Source of the DNA: Cupriavidus oxalaticus
Lineage (GTDB): Bacteria; Pseudomonadota; Gammaproteobacteria; Burkholderiales; Burkholderiaceae
DNA: 64,000 nucleotides
Assembly (NCBI RefSeq): GCF_004768545.1
Contig: NZ_CP038634.1
Span: forward strand, 310,001-374,000
Reading direction: 5' to 3'
In this document: positions 1 to 9,438 of the stretch, in pieces
How the letters are laid out: every line of letters starts with the position of its first letter
Numbering within the stretch: the first letter of the stretch is position 1
Translations under genes and position numbers: made by a program
Notes under the pieces: generated by a model
Seen by the model: the letters and a program-made list of their open reading frames with translations, nothing else
What the model was told of the DNA's origin: nothing
Database searches by the model: none

Positions 1-630
1 GCGATTCCCGAGGTGTTCGTCACGGCGCACGAGGCGCTGCTGCACCTGGGTCGTCTGCAGGCTGGCGACAAGGTGCTGATCCACGCGGGCGCCAGCGGCG
101 TGGGTTCGGCCGCCGTGCAATTGGCGCATGCCACTGGCGCGCGGGTCTTCGCCACGGCCAATGGCGGCAAGCTGGCGCGCGTTCGCGGCTTCGGCGCGGA
201 CGTGCCGATCGACTACAAGGCCGAGGACTTCGGCGAGGTGGTGAGGCGCGAAACCGATGGCAACGGCCTAGACGTGATCGTTGATTTCATCGGCGGTTCC
301 TACCTGGAGCGAAACGTTCTTTCGCTGGCCAATGGCGGCCGGCTGGTGCAGGTCGGCCTGCTTGGCGGCGCAGAGGGTGCGAATCTACCGCTGGAGCGGC
401 TGCTTTACCGCCATCTGCAGATCATCGGCACGGTGATGAAATCGCGTACGCCGGAGGTCAAGCGGCAGATGGTAGCGCGCTTCTCGCAGCGCTGGCTACC
501 GGGCTTTACTGAGAGCGGACTGGTGCCGGTGGTAGACAGCGTGTACCCGCTGGCCCGGGCCGCCGATGCGCACCGGCGCATGGAGTCGAACCAAAACGTG
601 GGCAAGATAATTCTGTCGACCGGGGCATAG
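1..630 (+). CDS. Quinone oxidoreductase, zinc-independent MDR family (5' partial)
   Basis: The reading frame is open from the first base, so the N-terminal half lies outside the window. What remains is the Rossmann part of a medium-chain dehydrogenase/reductase: a glycine-rich nucleotide loop (HAGASGVGSAAVQLA) and a C-terminal segment ending in NQNVGKIIL, typical of the NADPH:quinone oxidoreductase (PIG3-like) subgroup. No zinc-ligand cysteines are visible. The family reduces quinones or enones with NADPH in the cytoplasm; the substrate cannot be told. The next gene is 860 bases away, so no operon link is seen. Confidence 0.85.
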   Translation, partial: AIPEVFVTAHEALLHLGRLQAGDKVLIHAGASGVGSAAVQLAHATGARVFATANGGKLARVRGFGADVPIDYKAEDFGEVVRRETDGNGLDVIVDFIGGSYLERNVLSLANGGRLVQVGLLGGAEGANLPLERLLYRHLQIIGTVMKSRTPEVKRQMVARFSQRWLPGFTESGLVPVVDSVYPLARAADAHRRMESNQNVGKIILSTGA

Positions 631-1494
631 CGGGATCACTACGTTGCCGGCAGGCGGAAAACGACGGTGGATTCAATCCGCCCTGACCTCGCTCAGGCCG
701 CCTGCCAGTTGGCGCTTGCCAACCCGCTCAAGCGTGGTTTCCCTGGCCTGCCCCGCCCGCAGTCGACGCGAGCGCGTGCCTATCATGCAAGCCATCGTTG
801 CTACCAAGCTGGTCGAGCGGCAGTAGTGGGGGAGGAAGGCAATCAGGTAGCGGAGGGCCGAGGTCCCTTCCCGGCCATAAGCGGCCTTTGACCTCGACGA
901 AGCGAAGGACCGTTCTAAATCCACTTGCAGCCATTTGCCCAGGTAGCGTTTCGGGAAACCCCTACGTTGTCGATGGCCTTCAACTGAGCCTTGGTCGACC
1001 GCGGGCGTCGCGCCAGTCCCCACACTTTGCACGCCTCACGCCTTTCATGACGGCGGCCATGGGCCGGCGGCGCACAGCACCTTCCACGACCCAGGTGCGC
1101 ACGGCCCGGTGGGGACATTCAACTACCCGATCTGCGACCAGCCCGGAAAAGCCGGTGGGTGCGGGCCCATCCCGATCCGACCAAGACCCGTCTGGCGGTC
1201 ATGGCCCTCTGCTACGAATCGAGGCGGGATGTTGCCACAGCATACGCCGCGGTATCCGCACCTCCGTTTTGCCCGAGTTGAAGCCATATACCTAGACAAC
1301 GCCTTCTTGTCCGCGGAGAACCAAGCACGGCCGAGCTCTCGTCACGATTACACGGACGGCAAACTCGACGATTCTCCAAGAATCCCGATGCTCGCACTTT
1401 AACACAACGAGTGTTGTCTTAAATCGAATTGCGAGTTATTGTTCATGCATCGCGCCGGCCAGCGTCCATCACCGAGGAATGAAGGAGACTTATC
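631..1494. other. Long intergenic stretch without a recognisable gene
   Basis: About 860 bases separate two plus-strand genes. Short open frames occur on both strands, but none has a ribosome-binding site or a recognisable domain. GC and composition are irregular, which would fit decayed sequence. The last 100 bases are AT-richer and probably hold the promoter of the dioxygenase gene. Confidence 0.5.
1404..1417. promoter_or_regulatory. Short dyad upstream of the PhyH gene
   Basis: ACAAC-GAGT-GTTGT is a perfect 5-bp inverted repeat with a 4-base spacer, 78 bases before the dioxygenase ATG in an AT-rich stretch. The position suits an operator. No second copy was found near the TetR gene, so the binding protein is unknown. 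Confidence 0.25.
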
Positions 1495-2331
1495 ATGCTT
1501 ACCACCCAATCCCAACGAGAGGCGTTTCGCGAGGACGGCGCCGTACTTATAAAGAACTGCCTCGACCCTGTGCAGCTAGCCCGGTGCTATGAGGCTTTCA
1601 AGTGGAACGTCGCCAACCCGGGCCCATATCACTTCCGCTCGCTGGACGGCACCAGCCTGCAGACCCATATCGACAACGCCAATCCGGTGGTTAAGCAAAA
1701 GCTTGACGACCTGGTCACGACGCTGCCGTTCGGAATGGTGTTCCAGGAGTTATGGGGCTCGGAGCATGTTTGGTATTTCGCCGAGGAGGTGTTCGCCAAG
1801 GAAGGCGGCAACAGCGGCCGCGGACCGTGGCATCAGGACACCGCGAACCTGCCGTGGGCCGGCCAGCATTGGGGCAACGCGTGGATTACCTTCCAGGCCA
1901 TTCCAAAGAAGAACTCGCTGGAGATCATTCGCGGCTCCCACCTCGGCATCCAGTACGACGGGGCCAGCTTCGCAAATGCCGATGACCCGACCGATCCGCT
2001 GTACGGCGACGGCACCCTGCCCCGCCTGCCGCATATCGACAAGGAGCTCGCCGAAGACCCCAATTCCTGGGACGTGCTCTCCTGGGAGGTGACCCCTGGC
2101 GATGTCGTGTTCCTGCATCCACGTTCGCTTCACGGAGGAGCCGCCGTCGATGCCGCCTGCCCGACCCGCCACACGCTGGTGCTGCGCTTCTTCGGTGACG
2201 ACGCCACGTTCCGCGCCCTGCCAATGTCGAACCCGCGCTATGCCCGCAACGGGCCGCTCTTCCGGGAAGAAATGGCCAGGCTCAATGAAGGCGAACCGTT
2301 CCGCTCGCCTGTCTTCCGCCAACTCGCCTGA
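1495..2331 (+). CDS. Phytanoyl-CoA dioxygenase (PhyH) family protein
   Basis: A 278-residue non-haem Fe(II)/2-oxoglutarate oxygenase. The metal triad is visible as H113-x-D115 (PWHQDTANLP) and a distal histidine near 213 (HPRSLHGG), followed by an arginine near 231 (TLVLRFF) expected to bind 2-oxoglutarate. Length is usual for the bacterial family. The start has a strong AAGGAGAC site. The stop lies 25 bases before the RidA start, so the two are probably co-transcribed with the transporter and oxidoreductases downstream. The family hydroxylates diverse small molecules; the substrate is not evident. Confidence 0.85.
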   Translation: MLTTQSQREAFREDGAVLIKNCLDPVQLARCYEAFKWNVANPGPYHFRSLDGTSLQTHIDNANPVVKQKLDDLVTTLPFGMVFQELWGSEHVWYFAEEVFAKEGGNSGRGPWHQDTANLPWAGQHWGNAWITFQAIPKKNSLEIIRGSHLGIQYDGASFANADDPTDPLYGDGTLPRLPHIDKELAEDPNSWDVLSWEVTPGDVVFLHPRSLHGGAAVDAACPTRHTLVLRFFGDDATFRALPMSNPRYARNGPLFREEMARLNEGEPFRSPVFRQLA

Positions 2332-2356
2332 TATCGCCTTGCACGGAGCAGCAGCC

Positions 2357-2764
2357 ATGAAACGACAAATGATCAATCCCGGCCGCACGCAGGCAAGGCA
2401 CTACGACCAGCTTCACTTCTCTTCGGCGACCCGTGTCGGCGACATGATCTGGGTGTCCGGTCAGGTGGGCTTCGATCTGGTGACGGCCACGGTGGGCCAG
2501 GGAATGGAAGCGCAGGCCCGGCTGGCGTTTGAAAACCTGAAGGCGGTGCTCGAAGCCGCAGGAGCCGGCCTTGCCGACGTCGTGGAAATCATGACTTTCC
2601 ACACCGACCTGCGCGGCGACATCCAGGCATTCGTGAAGGTCAAGGATGAATACCTCCCCGACCGCTATCCCTCCTGGACCGGCGTGGGCGTAAGCCAATT
2701 GGCCCGGCCCGAATTCCTGGTCGAGATACGCGCGATTGCGGTCGCCGGCTGCGGCGCCGGCTGA
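2357..2764 (+). CDS. RidA family protein (YjgF/YER057c/UK114)
   Basis: A 135-residue protein of the Rid superfamily, cytosolic trimers that hydrolyse reactive enamine/imine intermediates or act as deaminases. The fold signature is present: a VGDMIWVSGQVG strand pair, the central helix with QARLAFENLKAVLEAAGAG, and a final strand RPEFLVEIRAIAVAG. The catalytic arginine of RidA proper is not obvious in the usual C-terminal position, which suggests an uncharacterised Rid subgroup. The ATG at 2357 is preceded by GGAG. Its place next to amine and amino-acid oxidase genes fits handling of imine products. Confidence 0.85.
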   Translation: MKRQMINPGRTQARHYDQLHFSSATRVGDMIWVSGQVGFDLVTATVGQGMEAQARLAFENLKAVLEAAGAGLADVVEIMTFHTDLRGDIQAFVKVKDEYLPDRYPSWTGVGVSQLARPEFLVEIRAIAVAGCGAG

Positions 2765-2854
2765 CAGCAGAGGCCGTGCCCCGTTTGCACACCGGGGCCG
2801 CGGCACGACATCCTTAGAAAAAAGAACAGCGACAAAGCTGATGGAGACATAAAC

Positions 2855-4288
2855 ATGAAGCGTCCGAATGCGGTCGTCAGACCGGACAAGCCATCCAGCA
2901 TTCTTGCGCGGCTTGACCGCCTGCCGGTAATGGCTTCCCACTACGTCTGGGCCGCGCTGCTCGCGGCCAACCTGATGCTGGAGTACTACGACAACGCCAT
3001 CTTTGCCTATGCCAGTCCCACGATCAAGGCCCACACCAATCTGAGCACCGAGCAGATCGGCGTCATCAGCAGCGCGTTCTTCATCGGGATGATCATCGGG
3101 GCTCTGGTGGGAGGAAGACTGTCTGACCAATGGGGACGACGTTCGGTGCTCGTATGGACCACCGTCCTGTACTCGCTGGGAGCGTTGGCGACGGCATTCG
3201 CACCTACCTACGAGACCATACTGGCCTCCCGCGTCATCACCGGTATCGGCGTGCAGGCCGCCACATCGGTGCTGCTTGTCTATATCGCCGAAATGTTTCC
3301 CGGCAGGGCACGTGGCCGCTTCGTCTCCATAGTGACGATCGGGTTCGTGGTCTCCGGCATCGGTGCTGCCGCGCTGGCGATGTTCTATCTCCCACACGGC
3401 AGTAGTGATGCCTGGCGCAACCTGTTCCTGGGCGGCAGCGTCGGCCTGCTGATTGCGCCCCTGGCACGCTTCATCCTGCCGGAATCGGTGCGCTGGTGTG
3501 TCTCGCGCGGTCGATTCGACCGCGCCGAACGCATCGTAAGCGAGCTGGAAGCGCGCGCGCTGCGCCGCGGTCCGCTCGACGAACCCGCAATTGCCACCGT
3601 TCAACCGACCGCCGCAGCGCCCACGCTACGCGACCTCTTCAACGACAAGGCCTTGCTGCGAACCATAGCCGTGCTCACGCTCGGCTACTTTGGCGCCAGC
3701 CTGGCCTATTACCTGTTCGGCCAATGGGGCGTCTACTCGCTCGTATACAGCCTCAGGTACTCCGAGGAACATGCGTATTTCATCCAGTTCCTGTGGAACG
3801 TGATCTATGGCGCCACGCCGTTAGTCGCCATGCTGTTTCTCGACCGGTATGAACGCAAGTCCACCATCCTTGTCGTGTCCGTGCTAAGCGCACTGCCGTT
3901 GGCCGTGCTCGGCATCTCGGCCACCAGTTGGGCAGTGATCGGGGCAGGAGGACTCGCCGCCATCATCACGGGGCTCGTCGTCAACGCCTACTACACCTAC
4001 ATCCCGGAGACGATACCGACGCAGCTGCGCGCCCTCGGCAGCGGGATCGTGATGTCTGGCGGGCGGTTCGGCGGAGCGGCAGCCGGCGTCCTGGGCGCCG
4101 CGCTGTTCTCCGCAAGCGGCATGGCTGGCGTCATGCTAGCGGCGGCAGCCTGCTACATCGTCTTCTCCATCCCCGTCGCGCTGTTCGGCCCGCGCACGAC
4201 CAACCGCTCGCTGGAAGCCGTTGCCGGCGACGAGTCGGGCGCTGCCAACGGAGCGCGCCAATGCCCGGACACGTCCATGGCCGCCTGA
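2855..4288 (+). CDS. MFS transporter, metabolite:H+ symporter type
   Basis: A 477-residue inner-membrane protein with about twelve hydrophobic segments. The MFS signature between TM2 and TM3 is clear (GGRLSDQWGRRSVLVWT), and a related D-R-Y-E-R-K loop follows TM8. It resembles the sugar/aromatic-acid:H+ symporters. The start has GGAG ten bases upstream. Sitting between RidA and a DadA-like oxidase, it probably imports the substrate of the cluster, although the compound is unknown. Confidence 0.87.
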   Translation: MKRPNAVVRPDKPSSILARLDRLPVMASHYVWAALLAANLMLEYYDNAIFAYASPTIKAHTNLSTEQIGVISSAFFIGMIIGALVGGRLSDQWGRRSVLVWTTVLYSLGALATAFAPTYETILASRVITGIGVQAATSVLLVYIAEMFPGRARGRFVSIVTIGFVVSGIGAAALAMFYLPHGSSDAWRNLFLGGSVGLLIAPLARFILPESVRWCVSRGRFDRAERIVSELEARALRRGPLDEPAIATVQPTAAAPTLRDLFNDKALLRTIAVLTLGYFGASLAYYLFGQWGVYSLVYSLRYSEEHAYFIQFLWNVIYGATPLVAMLFLDRYERKSTILVVSVLSALPLAVLGISATSWAVIGAGGLAAIITGLVVNAYYTYIPETIPTQLRALGSGIVMSGGRFGGAAAGVLGAALFSASGMAGVMLAAAACYIVFSIPVALFGPRTTNRSLEAVAGDESGAANGARQCPDTSMAA

Positions 4289-4356
4289 CACGGCATTTGC
4301 GTCTAGCGCGGATTGTTCCCGCCCGCATAGATCACCAGACAAAGGAAAGCGGCAAC

Positions 4357-5688
4357 GTGACTGAAGACTTCAAGACATATCGAACGCTGGGCGGCTGGAT
4401 AGAAAGGCCGGCTGACCTGCAGCCATCGCTCGAGGGCCATACCAACGCCGATGTGGTCATCGTCGGCGCCGGCTTTGCCGGGCTATGCGCGGCGCTGGAG
4501 CTCGCCCGGCAGCGCGTGAAGGTGGTCGTGCTCGAACGCGAGTTCTGTGGCTATGGAGCGAGCAGCCGCAACGCGGGCTATCTCGCCGGCGGGCAGGGAC
4601 TCAAGTACGACCGCTTCCTCAAGCGGGCAGGCCATGAGAAAGCGAAGCAGATCGTCCGCTTCTACCAGGAAGGCGTTAGCTTCGCCGAAGGCAAGTTCGC
4701 GGAGCATGGGATCGACTGCGACTACAACCGGTCGGGATTGATCCGTGCCGGCATCGACCCGTCGCAGGAAGCCAGGGTGCGCGAGGATATGCGGATTGGC
4801 GCCGAACTCGGATGCCCATCGGAGTACCTGGACCAGGCCGAGATGCGAGCACGCGGCATCCCGCCAGCGTTCCTGTTTGGCAGCTACGTGCCGACCGGCG
4901 GCACGCTCGATCCCGGCAAGTACGTCCTGGGACTGCGGCGCGCGGCCCTGCGGGCAGGCGTGACGATCCACGAAAACACGCCGTTGCTGTCCTTCACCGA
5001 AGGACCAACCGTCAGGGTGCAGACACCTCGCGGCAGCGTCAGCGCGCCGGTCATGATCCTGGCCACCAACGCCTATACGCCCCAGCTCGGCCCGCTCGCG
5101 GACAAGGTGGTGCCGTTGCGGCTTTCGGCCCTGGAGACCGAACCGCTTTCCCCTGTACAGCTGGCGGCGCTTGGATGGCACCGCCGCGAAGGCATCACAA
5201 CCATGCACCGGGTCATGGAGAGCCATCGCCTGACGGCGCGCAACACGCTGGTCTTGACGACCAAGCGCCTGCGCTACCCGTTCGGCTCGCGGACGCCCGA
5301 AGTGCCCGAGCACGACCAGTATCGAGCGCTGCGGATGGCCCTGCATTACCGCTTCCCGCCCTTGAGGGGCATCGCCATCCGGCGCTGCTGGAGCGGCTAC
5401 ATCAGCTACGCCGACGACGGCCTGCCGGTCATAGGCCGCACAGGAGCAGACAGGAACATTTACTACGCGGCGGGATGTTCCGGTCACGGCGTCGGCACAC
5501 AGGGCATGGTCGGACACATGCTGGCGGAAGACATCCAAGGCATCGGCAACCCGCTGCTTGTCATGCTGATGCAACACGCGTCACCCGCGACGCTGCCGGA
5601 ACCCCTGCGCTGGCTGGCCCTCAACGGCGCCCTGAATGTCGCAAGCGGTCTCGATGAACGTTCGAACCGCAAGGCGCGCCGGGCATGA
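4357..5688 (+). CDS. FAD-dependent oxidoreductase, DadA/PuuB-like
   Basis: A 443-residue protein starting at GTG 4357 behind AGGAAAG; an in-frame upstream extension overlaps the transporter gene and was rejected. The FAD dinucleotide-binding motif VIVGAGFAG is at residues 34-42, followed by an acidic residue at the end of beta-2 (VVVLERE). The C-terminal FAD contact is SGHGVGTQGMVG. The family oxidises D-amino acids, sarcosine-like N-substituted amino acids or gamma-glutamyl-polyamines to imines. Linked transport and RidA genes support amine catabolism. Confidence 0.85.
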   Translation: MTEDFKTYRTLGGWIERPADLQPSLEGHTNADVVIVGAGFAGLCAALELARQRVKVVVLEREFCGYGASSRNAGYLAGGQGLKYDRFLKRAGHEKAKQIVRFYQEGVSFAEGKFAEHGIDCDYNRSGLIRAGIDPSQEARVREDMRIGAELGCPSEYLDQAEMRARGIPPAFLFGSYVPTGGTLDPGKYVLGLRRAALRAGVTIHENTPLLSFTEGPTVRVQTPRGSVSAPVMILATNAYTPQLGPLADKVVPLRLSALETEPLSPVQLAALGWHRREGITTMHRVMESHRLTARNTLVLTTKRLRYPFGSRTPEVPEHDQYRALRMALHYRFPPLRGIAIRRCWSGYISYADDGLPVIGRTGADRNIYYAAGCSGHGVGTQGMVGHMLAEDIQGIGNPLLVMLMQHASPATLPEPLRWLALNGALNVASGLDERSNRKARRA

Positions 5689-5770
5689 GGCAGCGTGAGA
5701 GGCGGACTCGCAATTGCCGGGAGCATCCTTTCCCGCCCACGTATCACCTGAAACTCAAACGGAAATTCCC

Positions 5771-7076
5771 ATGACAGATCTGTACGATGTTGCCGTGATT
5801 GGCGCTGGCTTCGCAGGCGTGACCGCTGCGCGGGACCTCAGCATGGCAGACCACTCTGTGGTACTGCTTGAAGCGCGTGACCGCATCGGCGGTCGGACTT
5901 GGTCGAGCACGGCGCTTGGCCTGGAGCTTGAACTGGGCGGCACCTACGTGCACTGGACGCAGGCGCATGTGTGGCGCGAACTCAAGCGATATGGCATCGG
6001 CCTGGCGACACCGATGCCGGTGACCAGGGCCTATTGGTACGCCGACGGCGTTGTACACGCCGGGACGTGGGAACAACTCAACCAACTGGCCACGCCGCTG
6101 GTCGCCCGCTTCTTTGCCGATGCGCGGATGCACTTTCCCCAGGTGGATGACCTGGCAGCCGCCGACGTCGGCACGATCGACAGGCAAACCATCGGCGACC
6201 GGCTTGACGCGCTTGAACTCTCGGCGCACGACCGCGACGTGCTGGTCAACGCGATGTCCATCCTGGTTTGCTCCGAACGCGAGCAAGGGCTCGCACAACT
6301 GCTGTTCTGGTGCGCGATCTGCTTCGGCAACTGGAGCGCGTTCAAGGAAATCGCCGGGCACTGGCCGATCGAGGGCGGCACCGGTCGCCTGATTGGCGCC
6401 ATGAGCGCCGAATCGAAAGCCGAACTGCGCCTTCTCGACGCCAGTGGCCGCTGTCGATGACAACGGGCACGAGGTCATTGTGACCACACGCGATGGACAG
6501 CGTATCCGGTCCCGGCGAGCCGTGGTGGCATTGCCGCTGAACATGCTGAGCGAGTTTTCCGTCACGCCTGCGCTGCCGCGCCCCGTGCGCGCCATGATCG
6601 AGCAAAAAAACCCGATCATGCCCAGCAAGATCTGGGTACGGGTCAAGGGCGAGATCGAGCCCTTCGTGATCTATGCACCAGCGGGCAAGCATCCCATCAA
6701 CACCGCCCATGCCGAGCGGCGCGCCGATGGCGATACGCTGGTGGTGTGCTTCTGTTCCGACAGCTCGGCGCTGGACGGCAATGACCGCGAGGCAGTACAG
6801 GAGACGCTGCGGGATTTCATTCCGGACATCGAAGTGTTGGACACGGTCTGCCAGGACTGGGCGAACGACCCGTTCTCCAAAGGAGGATGGATGCATCACC
6901 GCCCCGGCAATCTGACGCAGGCCGCGCCCTTGATGCGGCAGACCCACGGCCGCATCCATTTCGCGGGCGCGGACATAGCGCCCATCGGGGTCGGCGGCAT
7001 CGACGGTGCCATCGAGACCGGCGCCAAAGCCGCCATTGACGTCGCTTGCGCCCTGCGTGGCGACCACCGGTTGTGA
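5771..7076 (+). pseudogene. Flavin monoamine oxidase family, frameshifted
   Basis: Two consecutive frames encode one amine oxidase. The first (5771-6460) carries the FAD motif VIGAGFAG, the GGRTWS loop and EGGTGRLI, then ends in an unrelated tail. The second frame is picked up near 6444 (VAAVDDNGHEV) and runs to the C-terminal FAD motif IHFAGADIAPIGVGGIDGA. The shift from frame 2 to frame 3 falls at about 6437-6446 and is one extra base or two missing. The intact enzyme would be about 430 residues and oxidise an amine to an aldehyde. This is either a real pseudogene or a sequencing error. The rest of the frame is uneroded. Confidence 0.8.
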
Positions 7077-7083
7077 TCCCGTG

Positions 7084-7743
7084 CTACGCGCGCGCCGCCC
7101 GTCCGCCGGACTTCTGCTCGCCCGGCACGGGCGCAACCAGCACCGCCAGGGCATCGATGAGCGCCCGCATTCGCTTGGGCGTGAAGCGCTTGGGTTCGAT
7201 CGGGTACATCATCATCCATCCATCCCCCATGGCAACGAGCTGGTCGGTGAGGATGTCGGCCGGAATATCGTTGCGGACCGCCCCCCGTTCCTGCGCGTCC
7301 TTGACAATGGCGGCGAGCAGGCGACGATAGCGCGCGTAGCGCCTGCTGATGACTTCCGCAAACGCAGGCTCGTGTCGTCCCTGCGCCAGCAATTCCGATG
7401 TCGCCGGCCAGAACCTGGTGCTGCGGTCGGTCAGCCTGATCCAGCTTTCGAACGGCGCGAGGATGTCACCGCTTTCCCGAGCGGACTCCAGCATCGCGTC
7501 GAAACGATCGAATGCGCTTTCCATCAGCGCCACGACCAGCTCTTCCTTGTTTGCGAAGTAATAGGTCACCGCGCCGGTGGTGTAGCCCGCATGCTTCGCA
7601 ACCTTGCGCAGCGATGCGTTGGCATAGCCCTCCTGTGCGATCACCGTTGATGCCGCGCGCAGCAACTCCTTGCGCTTCGCTTCGCGGTCGCCGACCGGAC
7701 GACCCCGGGTTGAGACCTGCTCGATATCGTCGTCGCTTTCCAT
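7084..7743 (-). CDS. TetR/AcrR family transcriptional regulator
   Basis: A 219-residue regulator if started at MESDDD; an upstream in-frame methionine at 7776 adds 11 residues. The N-terminal helix-turn-helix is clear (TVIAQEGYANASLRKVAKHAG, then TTGAVTYYFANKEEL), followed by a ligand-binding helical domain. Its 3' end converges on the amine oxidase gene with 7 bases between them. It is divergent from the porin gene, so control of the porin, the catabolic cluster, or both is likely. Confidence 0.88.
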   Translation of the reverse strand: MESDDDIEQVSTRGRPVGDREAKRKELLRAASTVIAQEGYANASLRKVAKHAGYTTGAVTYYFANKEELVVALMESAFDRFDAMLESARESGDILAPFESWIRLTDRSTRFWPATSELLAQGRHEPAFAEVISRRYARYRRLLAAIVKDAQERGAVRNDIPADILTDQLVAMGDGWMMMYPIEPKRFTPKRMRALIDALAVLVAPVPGEQKSGGRAARA

Positions 7744-8113
7744 TGTCTTGTTCTGTCTCTTGAGCATTACGATCACTGGCTGCCAGCCTGGTTAGCCGCC
7801 AGATACGTGATTTTACAGAATCATCGTTATGTTTTGATTCCACGTGGCCCCTCTCCGGCTAGCTCCTCTCGGGCAAGGCCTATGCGCAGTCTGTTCCACC
7901 CAGGTAGTGTGCCGGCGTCCGCACGCCCCCACGTAGCCACACCTCTGCTCGCTCATGGTACCGCCAAGGCAGGGAATACCCGGCCTTTTTATTTAACATC
8001 ACGCTCGTTATTCTAATTCACGATTTGCGCGAATCGCCGACAGATTCAGGACGAGTGCGCGGCCGATGCGCTGCATGCGGCCGCCAGGCAACTGACAAAC
8101 AAGGAGATCGTTG
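7744..8113. other. Divergent regulatory region between TetR and porin genes
   Basis: About 370 bases with no gene. It holds a 6-bp dyad at 7818-7840 and an AT-rich segment at 7985-8020 likely to contain the porin promoter. No other structure was seen. Confidence 0.45.
7818..7840. promoter_or_regulatory. Candidate TetR operator
   Basis: GAATCA and TGATTC form a perfect 6-bp inverted repeat separated by 11 bases, 75 bases upstream of the TetR start. TetR proteins commonly bind dyads in their own divergent promoter. The spacer is longer than usual, so this is tentative. Confidence 0.3.
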
Positions 8114-9328
8114 ATGGATGCATTCAGGCGCTATGCCTCTAACAAGGATGGGGCTGTGGTCACGGCGGTGCCGTGCAAACTGGCACGCGACTGGGGCAAG
8201 ACGCCTGCCGTCGCACTTGCAGCATTTGGTGTCTTCGCAGGCGCGGCGCACGCCCAGTCATCCGTCACGTTGTACGGTACGCTCGACACCAACCTGGAGT
8301 TCAACACCAACTTCAAGAGCGCCGGCAGCGGCTCGGCCAATCGATACGCGCTGAACGGCGAAGGTCTGTCGGGTTCGCGTTGGGGCCTGCGCGGCGTGGA
8401 AGACCTCGGCAACGGACTGAGCAGCGTCTTCGTGCTGGAAAGCGGCATCGGCGCAGACAATGGCACCATGCAGCAAGGCGGTCGCCTGTTTGGCCGGCAG
8501 GCGTTTGTCGGCCTGCAGAGCGCCACCTACGGCAAGATCACCTTCGGTCGCCAATACACCTCTATGCTGGAGGCACTGGCCAACTTCTCGCCAGCGGCGA
8601 TGTCGAGCCTGTATGAGCCCGTGATCGCCCAGATCGGACCGGTGTACCGCGAGGACAACACCGTCAAATATTCGGGCACCTTTGGTCCGGTCAGCGTCGG
8701 GGCACACTGGAGCTTTGGCACCGGCGGGAGCAGCGGCACCGTGGACCTGAGCCGCCTGGGTGGCTCGGGCGAGGTTCCGGGCCAGTTTCGCCGCGATACC
8801 GGCTTTGGCGCCCGGGCGTCCTATGCGGCGGGGCCATTCAGTGCCACCGTCACCTACGACCAGGTGAACCCGAGCATCGTCGGCAATGGCGGCTTCGCCG
8901 GTACCGGCACATTCAAAAAGGCCGCCGCAGCAGCCAGCTACGCCGTCGGTCCGGCGATCTTCATGACTGGATACCGCTGGGGCATGTCGACTGCGCCGGG
9001 GCAGACACTGACGCGCGATAACTTGTACTGGGCCGGCGTCTACTACGAGATGACGTCTGCGCTGAGCCTGACGCTGGACTACTACCACCAGACGTTCCGG
9101 TCCTCGACCTTGCCGGTGCTAAGGCCTGTCGGCAATCCGAGACAGTGGATGCTAATCGCCGACTACCGCCTCTCCAAGCGTACGGACCTGTACCTGACTA
9201 CCGCTTACGCAAAGAATGCCGGCCTGTGCCTGGACACCGCTTCCATTGCGTTCAACAACGGCTATCAGCCCGCTGCTGGCAAGGACAGCATGTTCGGCGT
9301 CGCGCTGGGCATCCGCCACAACTTCTGA
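8114..9328 (+). CDS. Gram-negative general porin (OmpC/Burkholderia type)
   Basis: A 404-residue outer-membrane porin. The N-terminus is longer than usual and ends in a signal peptide (ALAAFGVFAGAAHAQ) cleaved after AHA. Mature sequence begins SSVTLYGTLDTNLEF, the first strand of Burkholderiales 16-strand porins. Further hallmarks are GSRWGLRGVEDLGNGLSSVF and GRQAFVGLQ, and it ends with aromatic Phe (GIRHNF). ATG 8114 is preceded by AAGGAG; TTG 8111 is also possible. It probably lets the cluster's substrate cross the outer membrane. Confidence 0.92.
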   Translation: MDAFRRYASNKDGAVVTAVPCKLARDWGKTPAVALAAFGVFAGAAHAQSSVTLYGTLDTNLEFNTNFKSAGSGSANRYALNGEGLSGSRWGLRGVEDLGNGLSSVFVLESGIGADNGTMQQGGRLFGRQAFVGLQSATYGKITFGRQYTSMLEALANFSPAAMSSLYEPVIAQIGPVYREDNTVKYSGTFGPVSVGAHWSFGTGGSSGTVDLSRLGGSGEVPGQFRRDTGFGARASYAAGPFSATVTYDQVNPSIVGNGGFAGTGTFKKAAAAASYAVGPAIFMTGYRWGMSTAPGQTLTRDNLYWAGVYYEMTSALSLTLDYYHQTFRSSTLPVLRPVGNPRQWMLIADYRLSKRTDLYLTTAYAKNAGLCLDTASIAFNNGYQPAAGKDSMFGVALGIRHNF

Positions 9329-9357
9329 GCGCGACGGAAATCGTCAGACCGATGCAA

Positions 9358-9393
9358 TCCCGATGCGGGCAGCTTCAGCAATCCGCATCGGGA
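9358..9393 (+). terminator. Hairpin downstream of the porin gene
   Basis: TCCCGATGCGG and CCGCATCGGGA form a perfect 11-bp stem with a 14-base loop, 30 bases after the porin stop. No T-run follows, so it may stabilise the mRNA end or act as a weak terminator. Confidence 0.45.
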
Positions 9394-9438
9394 CATGATG
9401 CAAGGGCGGCCACTACCGAAGTGGTCCTCCCGGGTATC

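Noticed and set aside
3928..4356. N-terminal extension of the DadA-like oxidase
   Set aside because: It is antisense-like composition lying inside the transporter gene; the FAD motif position and a ribosome site support GTG 4357.
7818..7840. Shared operator for TetR at 1404 and 7818
   Set aside because: The two dyads have different sequences, so common control is not supported.
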